This document shows positions 57,892-64,000 of a DNA stretch of 64,000 bases, piece after piece. Numbering within the stretch: position 1 is the first letter of the stretch; the number at the start of each line of letters is the position of its first letter. Under the pieces are notes generated by a model that made no database searches, had not been told where the DNA came from, and saw nothing but the letters and a program-made list of their open reading frames with translations. Source of the stretch: Rosellinia necatrix (taxonomy: Eukaryota; Ascomycota; Sordariomycetes; Xylariales; Xylariaceae); NCBI GenBank assembly GCA_021209875.1, contig JAGYVD010000004.1, positions 4,253,001 through 4,317,000 of the forward strand, in the 5' to 3' direction. The translations under genes were made by a program, and so were the position numbers.

Positions 57892-59862
57892 TCACACCAC
57901 CTCCTGCCTCCGCCTGAACAGCACCTCGGCTGTCTGGCTCGGGCTCTTGGTCATCATGAAGACGACGGGGCGCGGGCGGGGCTCGCCGTCGCGCAGGCGG
58001 AGGTCGTAGCGCAGCAGCAGGTAGGCCAGGATCAGCTTGATCTCCTGCGCGGCGAAGAAGCGGCCCGGGCAGGCGTGCTTGCCGAGCCCAAAGTTCTGGT
58101 TCGCGTCCCCGATGCTCGTCAGCTGGTATTTGCCGGTGGCGGGGGGAGGAGGAGGAGGAGGAGGAGGCGCAGAGGCGCCAGAGGATTTCGAAGGAGTCGA
58201 CGAGGGGGAGCGAGATGGCGATGACGGCCGCGTCGGCGACGGCGACTGCTGCTGCTGCCGCAGCTTCCAGAACCGCAGCCCGTCGAAGACCTCCGGCTCC
58301 GGGTAGTACCGCTCGTCGTGCGAGATCCCCGCCAGCGGCGTCAGGAGGCTCGTCCCGGGCGGGAGGTGCGTGCCGTCCGATAGGTCGATTGGTTTCATCA
58401 CTTTGCGGATGAAGGAGGCTGAGGGGGGTTCCTTTGATTAGTTTTGGGTCTTGCGCAACGGAAACGCGACGAGGGAAAAACAGGATAATAAAATATTCGG
58501 GGAGAGTGACGGGAATTTGGAAGCGGCTTTTCACTTACTGACGTTCCCGGACAGCCGTTGCGATTCCTTCACGAAGCTGTCCATCTTCTTGAGCTTTGCT
58601 ATGCTGTCTTTCCTTCCCCAGGACTCCTCGTCTTCAAACACCTCAGCGGCCTCTTCCCGCAGGATTTCCTGCATGTCCTGATGCACGGCGAGATCATATA
58701 TACAGTCGGTGGTGAGGTTGCTCGTGGTGTGTATTGAGGACGCGCTGAGCAGGAGTTGCATCTTCGCTTGGATGAAGTAATCGCGCTTCTCCTCCTCCGG
58801 AAGGGAGTCCGAGAACCACTGGATGAAGTCGTCGGGCCTCCCGGGATCCAGGCTATCCGCACTCTCCAACCGCTCCTCTATCAGGGGCTCCAACATGGCC
58901 TGCGCCCTCGCGAGGTCCCTCCGGATCGTCTTGAGCTCCGGGACGAAATACTGCGCCGCCGGGCGCATCCAGGGCGGGAAGAACTGCAGCTTCGTCACGG
59001 CGATGAAGGCCGTGATGGCGAAGTTCACGCTGACGCTCATCCACTCCTCCGACCTGCTCAGCGCGGACCCTACGAAAGCCCGGCCGCTCAGCCTCGAAAC
59101 CGCGCGGACCATGAACGGCTGCACCTTGAACGGCGTCCAGTCTACCCCCTTGTCAGCAATCGAAACGGCAGATCGGTGTCGCCTGAGGGGTTTTTTTTTT
59201 GTTTCTACCTTCGCAAGTCGGGAATTCCGTCTCGAGGATGAATTGGAGTTCCTCTTTAAGGACCGGTATCATGCGCTGCAAGTTGTGCGTCGCTTTGGTT
59301 TTCAAGAGGAATGTGAGGATGTCCGAGTGCGCATCCGCAGACAGGTGCGTGTACTCGCTCAGCATAGCCTACTCGAAAACATCAGTTCAGATACGTCCCC
59401 CAGGGAAACAAGACCCTGATATTGGGGGTCAACCTTCTACCGACCTCGCTGACGGCCGTCTTGGCACTTAGAGTATCCTCCGGCAGACCCTTGAGCTCAC
59501 CGACGAGCATCGGCGGTATTATTGTTCGCACGCCTTCCGTAGACCTTATCTGGTATACACTGTCTCGAAACTGGGCAGTATCCGTCATGAGCTCAGTCTA
59601 TACCTCTAGCGGCCAGATCACTGACCTTGCTGTAGCTGTCTTTGATTAATGCGTCGGCATTCAACATCCATCTCAGCCTGGATACCTCGTAAAATGGTGC
59701 TAAGACCGGAGGCTTCCGCCTCGGTAAGTGAAAGATCCATGCGCATAGAACTATGGCCCCAATCGAGACATAGTAGATAAAGTGACTGCTCGTCTGTATT
59801 TGTTGTGACACACCATTCGGTATCTGGGTGAAGTTGAGGTTCTGGGTGTCTAAGTCGTGCAT
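57892..59862 (-). CDS. Cytochrome P450 monooxygenase (ent-kaurene oxidase-like group)
   Basis: Five exons: 59862-59626, 59570-59445, 59368-59209, 59141-58539 and 58418-57892, giving 550 residues. An N-terminal membrane anchor (FIYYVSIGAIVLCAWIF) precedes the PRRKPP hinge. Joins restore family sequence: DSYSK-FRDSVYQIRSTEGV, TAVSE-AMLSEYTHL, PTCE-DWTPFKV, SGNV-TSFIRKVMKP. The I-helix region is SASSIHTTSNLT, the K-helix ExxR is KESQR, and the heme loop is FGLGKHACPGRFFA with the Cys thiolate. It oxidises an unknown lipophilic substrate at the ER with a reductase partner. The pattern resembles the fungal ent-kaurene oxidase/CYP68 group (moderate confidence). Oddity: a 42-residue Gln/Ser/Pro insertion with poly-Pro (58132-58257) lies between RFWKLR and KYQLTS, just before the heme loop. 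Intron 1 has a GTCAGT donor. Confidence 0.88.
58132..58257 (-). other. Low-complexity insertion inside the P450
   Basis: 42 codons of Gln, Ser, Pro, Arg and Thr ending in nine consecutive Pro, placed between the meander and the heme-binding loop, where related P450s have a short loop. The reading frame is kept. Confidence 0.75.
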
Positions 59863-61719
59863 GGTGGTGGTAATTATTAGGGTGGTTTAGAATGAAGTAG
59901 ACGGCGGAATGTTAGGATATCAGGTCGCGAATACAGTCAGTTTGTGACCCCTCGATCATACTACTGCCGCAGGGTGTGAGGGTGAGGTGCTTCGGCCAGA
60001 GATTCGAGGGCGGTAACGACAGGCTATCTTGATACCACCTCGGAGATCGCACAAAGGGGCAATCTAGGGATATATAATGTAACCGGCTGCAGAGTAGGTA
60101 GCTGTCGTTGGAGATGTGTAACTTTTCGGTAATGGTACAGATCCAAACGTAACACTGTCGGCATACACGAGATGCAGGGGTAGGATGTGAATTGGGTGAA
60201 GGATGTTAAACCAGCAAACTTCAAGACCACATTATCGCCGAGGAAAATGAAGGCGCTTAGAAGAGCACGGAAAATGGAAAAGAGAATAGGAAAAAGTATG
60301 AGACAGGAGCGACAAGAGTAGATAGGTAAAAGAAGAAACAAAATACCTAGGCTAATAATCATTCAAGTGATGGGATGGGGGATGTGGGATGCGCTCTGCG
60401 AATGGGATCTTACAGCAAAGCAAGCAAGATCCTGATGTCCGAGCTTCCATGATGGGGAGAAACGAGGCTTCCACGGCTACTGGTGGACTGGCCGCTCAGC
60501 TGGACGGCCGGTTCCATACGGCCCGGGGAGGTTGTTTGACATTTGACACCTCTGTTATGAAATACTCGCGCAGAAGACCAGACGTCTTTCAATAACCGGT
60601 CGATCCGCCCGCCGCCTACAGTAGTTACTACAGTACTTTCTCTCTCTCTCTACTACAATACTACCGACTCCACTGCTGTCACTGCTGCCGCCACTGCTGC
60701 CGTCACTCCTGTGGTCACTCCTCCTGTCACTCCTCCTGTCACTCCTCCTGTCATTGCTGCTGCTGCTACTACTACTACGTTCTGGCGGTAGGAGTGACAG
60801 TAGTAGCAGCAGCAGCAGCAGCAACAACTGGGGGTTGTTATCCGAACGGCGTCGGAGAACTGGCTGAAACGTGGGACCAAAACACCCTACCAAACAGCCC
60901 CGGGAGTTGCCAACCCCGAGGTTTTGGGCGGGCCGGGACTGACGTGAAGCGCACGGCACGCTTGTTTCCTAATTCGGGCTATGTTTGCGATTACCGATCC
61001 GTGGCCAAGCGAGCCGGAAGGGACAAATTAGAACGCAGGGCGGGTGAGACAAAGCGTCATTTTACTTCTTTCTTCCCTTCATTTTTCCAGCCGTCAATCG
61101 AACTTTTGGCGTACCATGAATGGTGAGCTAGGAATTGATTAGATTAGCGCTTGTGTGCGTGCGCCCGGGAGCTGGCAGGCAAGGCACAATTGAGATTTGG
61201 TTGTTGGTGCATCCTCTTGGCGGTGTCTCACGTTCGTCCAAATCCTTTACCCGCCCGGCTCAAACGAGCCTGATCGACCCCCCTTCGGGTTTGAGCTGCC
61301 AGCGGATCATTGATGGTAGTAGAGTCGGGCCTTTCTCCAACTCAATCCATGCGACTTTGGTAGACGGATCCGATGACGAGGTGGAACAAAACAGAAAAAC
61401 AACAGAATAAAAAAAAATAAAGAAATAAAAATAAAGGAGAAAGACAAATAAGCCTAGCCAGGGTCAAATATGCGGGGAGGCAAGTTTAACCAGAAGTACA
61501 AAAATAAACACCCTTTATTTTCGGAAGCCGGAATCACGAGCCGGACCGCCTCGGATTGCCCTATATACATTGCGCGCGTGCTATAGACTACGAGTGGCAG
61601 TTACCCACGTGCTCGAGTAAGAGTAGAGATGATGACCTACAGACGGACATAGGCGGGCTGCATGCACGCCAGATATCCTGACGCGGAAGCGGGCTAAGCC
61701 GAGGCCAGGTCCCATCGAC
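59863..61719. other. Intergenic region between P450 and FAD monooxygenase
   Basis: P450 promoter side, then a complex repeat block at 60641-60825 (CT run, 12-nt minisatellite, CTG/CTA hairpin), and an A-rich stretch at about 61400-61440. A minus-strand open frame at 60555-60959 is created by the repeats (poly-Leu, poly-Ser, DRRS repeats) and is not called as a gene. Confidence 0.5.
60670..60822. repeat. Minisatellite plus CTG/CTA-CAG inverted repeat
   Basis: Units of CACTGCTGY and then CACTCCTCCTGT (period 12, from about 60715) lead into a GCTGCTGCTGCTACTACTACTAC arm at 60756-60778. It faces a GTAGTAGCAGCAGCAGCAGCAGC arm at 60800-60822, pairing except at two positions. The spacer is 21 nt and carries GTAGGAGTGACAG, itself complementary to the CACTCCT units. 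Confidence 0.88.
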
Positions 61720-63108
61720 TCAGCGGCATGCCCTATCGGGCCGTCCGTCTCCCAGCAGGCGAAGGCGATGGTACAGCGCGATAGCGTCCTCGTTCTGGCG
61801 CGCGACGTCGAAGTCGTTGGTGAAGGCGGCCGCGCGCGCGAAGAAGGCCCTCATCCGCGCCGGGTCCTCGTGCATGCCCTTCTCCCCCTCGTCATCAGCG
61901 AAGGCGTAAATGCGGCCGAAGCGGCGCGCCAGGTCGACGACGGCGCGGGTCCGCGGCCGGCGCGCCTCGCAGAACGCGCGCAGCGCGGCGGGGACCTCCG
62001 CCGCGGCCCGGACCTCGCCCAGGAGCCGGTCGAGCACGGCCGCGTCCTCGAGCGCCTGCGCCGCCCCGTTCCCCGCGAAGGGCAGCGCCGCGTGCGCCGC
62101 GTCCCCGAGCATCGCGACGCGGCCGCGGGCGTAGCGCGGCGCGTGGTCGTGGTCGCGCGCCCGCCAGGACGCGCTCGTGTCCCTCGCCACGAGCCGCACG
62201 ATCTGCTGCGCCTCCTCGCTGTAGTCGGCGTACCACGCGGGATCCAGGGGCGGGGGAGGGCGGCTGCCATTGTTGTTATCGTTGGCGTTGTCATCGTCGT
62301 CGTCGTTGACGTTGTCGTCGTCATCGCCGTTGTCGTCGTCGGAAGAGGAGGAGGTGGGCTCGACGCCGCGGACGGCCACGCCCGCGCTGAGACGCGTGTT
62401 CTTGTTCAGCGGTATGCAGTTGATGTGGCCCCTCGGCCCGAGCAGGATGGGCACCGACGTCGTCCACTTGGGGTTGATCTGCTTCCGCGCCTCCTCGGCG
62501 GGCACCATGGTCCGGTAGATGCGCCAGCCGTCGTGGTTCTTCGGCCGGGTGGCCGGATGGCCCTCCCCCAGTAGATAGGCCCTCGTGATGCTATGGACGC
62601 CGTCCGCGCCGAGCAGACAGTCGGCTGACGCTGTCGTGCCGTCTTGGAAAGTGAGCTCGACTCGATGCTGCTCTCCGGCTGCCGATCGCTCGCTGATCTT
62701 GGCTAGTCTTTTCCCGAAGCTGATGTGGCCTGGCGGGAGAAGCGCCCGGAATCCATCAAGCAGGTCGGCGCGACTCACTGTCTTCCTCCCCTTGGCCTTG
62801 CCTAGCTCGGCAACGAGTTGGCCGGCATGCGGTCCTTGGGCTATGATGACTTCAGTAACCATCTCCTGGTCCTCTTCACCCATATTCAAAGCTTTATCGA
62901 AGTAGGCCTGCCGGACTTCGGGTCCGAGGAGAGCCATCGCGTTGATAGCGTTCAGATGAAGCGCCAGACCAGCCCCGACATCCGAATATTCGGCCACAGC
63001 CTCATATACGTGTATACTAAGATGCGGCTTTTTAATCAGGCCAGCAGCGAGAGCTAACCCGGCAATGCCGCCGCCGACGATGGCGACCTCGATCTTCGGC
63101 GTAGTCAT
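61720..63108 (-). CDS. FAD-dependent monooxygenase, salicylate hydroxylase-like
   Basis: Single exon, 462 residues. A flavoprotein hydroxylase of the PF01494 type, using NAD(P)H and O2 on an aromatic or polyketide-like substrate (family knowledge; substrate unknown). The N-terminal FAD loop is VAIVGGGIAGLALAAGL and is followed by GLALHLNAINAMALLG. The central dinucleotide motif is LLGADGVHS, and the GD motif is RVAMLGDAAHAALPFAGNG. SRADLLDGF and GWRIYRTMVP also match the family. Oddity: between VRGVEPTS and PPPPLDPAWY lies a run of about 34 Ser, Asp and Asn residues (about 62255-62357), a low-complexity insertion. The C-terminal half is very GC-rich. It lies in tandem with, and 1.9 kb from, the P450, which suggests but does not prove a shared pathway. 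No intron is needed. Confidence 0.9.
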   Translation of the reverse strand: MTTPKIEVAIVGGGIAGLALAAGLIKKPHLSIHVYEAVAEYSDVGAGLALHLNAINAMALLGPEVRQAYFDKALNMGEEDQEMVTEVIIAQGPHAGQLVAELGKAKGRKTVSRADLLDGFRALLPPGHISFGKRLAKISERSAAGEQHRVELTFQDGTTASADCLLGADGVHSITRAYLLGEGHPATRPKNHDGWRIYRTMVPAEEARKQINPKWTTSVPILLGPRGHINCIPLNKNTRLSAGVAVRGVEPTSSSSDDDNGDDDDNVNDDDDDNANDNNNGSRPPPPLDPAWYADYSEEAQQIVRLVARDTSASWRARDHDHAPRYARGRVAMLGDAAHAALPFAGNGAAQALEDAAVLDRLLGEVRAAAEVPAALRAFCEARRPRTRAVVDLARRFGRIYAFADDEGEKGMHEDPARMRAFFARAAAFTNDFDVARQNEDAIALYHRLRLLGDGRPDRACR

Positions 63109-64000
63109 TTTTCATCCAAGTGCAAGGATACGATGGATCAAGAGAGTACCACGGCACAGAGAAGAAGATCGAGAGGAAAGGAAACAGAAGCTTGCCCGGG
63201 CATCATGTTTTAGGTTTTGCTGGACCGAATAACAAAGTTGTCTGCGGCATCATGGGTTCTCTTATGCAAGCTTGCCCGACACTTTGAGAGCGTTGTTGAT
63301 CTAGTCAATAACAATGATGTGAAGTTTCAGCAATTCCATGAAACTTTAACCTTTGCCATTATTGGTGTAAATAGTAGACCATTGCGATGATCGACCTACT
63401 GAGTCGTGCTTATATCTGCAGCCGATTTCTATCACCTCTTTTTGACACTTAATAATGGGACAACGAGCTCGACGAGCATGCATCGGTATTACGTTAAGCG
63501 TTGCAAATGCGTCGCTAACCTAGAGAGAGAATAAAATAAAATAAAAATTAAAAAAAATTAAAAGAGAGAGAGAGAGAGGAAATGAAAAATGTAAGTTAAT
63601 TTAATAACGCCTGTAGACAACTTAGCTCTGCGGCAGCTCAATATCCGGCAATTATCAAAACCAAACAAGTACAATAACTAACGTTTATTCGGCTTCAAAT
63701 CGATTCATGAGTTAGTGTAAGTTTGCGGCCCCGCTTTAAGGGTAGTGACGAATCCCATATCTCAGGGCATTGTTGCATGTTTAGTGTACCGAGAATGGTA
63801 TTATGACCTTATGACGAAGTCTGATGATCGGTCTTTGACCTGGCTTGCCTCGGCTAGTTCATTACCCGGTTCTAAACCGCCAAGGAAATTGAGAAATAAG
63901 ACGGAATGGGACCGCGTAATTGCACTACGTAGGGGCGAGAGGAAATGTGGCTGGGTAATTGTGCTGCGTCGTCAGCAACTGGATCGTTCGACGTGGCATG
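63109..64000. other. Upstream flank of the FAD monooxygenase to window end
   Basis: Contains an A-rich stretch and a short GA repeat at about 63530-63580. Otherwise it is unique AT-rich sequence with no gene recognised. The promoter of the monooxygenase should lie in its first few hundred bases. Confidence 0.5.

Noticed and set aside
60555..60959. 134-codon minus-strand open frame with poly-Leu and DRRS repeats
   Set aside because: The protein repeats are the direct translation of the minisatellite and triplet repeat, with no domain outside them.
1..64000. CRISPR arrays, rRNA, dispersed 5S rRNA or intact transposons
   Set aside because: No regularly spaced direct repeats, no 5S-like block and no transposase, reverse transcriptase or terminal repeats were noticed on reading both strands.

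Overview
This window reads as nuclear DNA of a filamentous ascomycete (Pezizomycotina, most likely a Sordariomycete). The evidence is short introns of about 50-175 nt with GTRNGT donors and CTRAY branch points, plus fungus-specific families: an NDT80/PhoG (VIB-1-like) regulator, a CTF1-like Zn2Cys6 factor, a DUF2011-like protein and a CTK1-type kinase. Intergenic DNA is long and rich in pyrimidine tracts, homopolymers and TACCTA/TAGGTA words. I support twelve protein-coding genes and one decayed gene. I recognised no tRNA, rRNA, CRISPR array or intact transposon. All exon borders are my own reading from splice signals and reading-frame continuity; no transcript data were available.

Layout. 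3.0-5.4 kb (+): NDT80-domain transcription factor, three exons. 7.7-8.7 kb (+): small acidic/basic DUF2011-like protein. 9.4-11.6 kb (-): seven-transmembrane protein with a long cytoplasmic tail. 17.2-20.6 kb (+): CTK1/CDK12-type kinase with an RS-rich N-terminus. 21.2-22.1 kb (+): pseudogene of a SAM-dependent methyltransferase. 24.6-28.0 kb (-): Zn2Cys6 factor of the CTF1 type. 31.5-32.5 kb (-): mitochondrial 3-hydroxybutyryl-CoA dehydrogenase, divergent from 33.1-36.7 kb (+): Tof1/Timeless replication-fork protein. 37.5-37.7 kb (-): a very short cysteine-rich metallothionein gene. 38.9-40.7 kb (-): NAD-dependent formate dehydrogenase with a mitochondrial presequence. 42.9-43.8 kb (-): secreted, probably GPI-anchored PEBP-like protein. 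51.7-56.2 kb (+): 1508-residue, mostly disordered protein with a C-terminal methyltransferase-like fold. 57.9-59.9 kb (-): cytochrome P450, five exons. 61.7-63.1 kb (-): FAD-dependent monooxygenase.

Most genes are unrelated housekeeping or regulatory loci: transcription elongation (CTK1), fork protection (Tof1), fatty-acid and C1 catabolism (HBD, FDH). The CTF1-like factor would fit fatty-acid or cutin regulation, but nothing here ties it to the nearby beta-oxidation gene. The P450 and the FAD monooxygenase lie in tandem on one strand at the right end, and both carry low-complexity insertions. They may be a small oxidative pair, but no backbone synthase is visible in the window.

Most worth a second look: the metallothionein hidden on the minus strand at 37.5 kb, the methyltransferase pseudogene at 21-22 kb, a 51-nt intron in the kinase gene that preserves the reading frame, a degenerate SAM-binding motif in the 1508-residue protein, and the repeat structures upstream of tof1 and near 60.7 kb.
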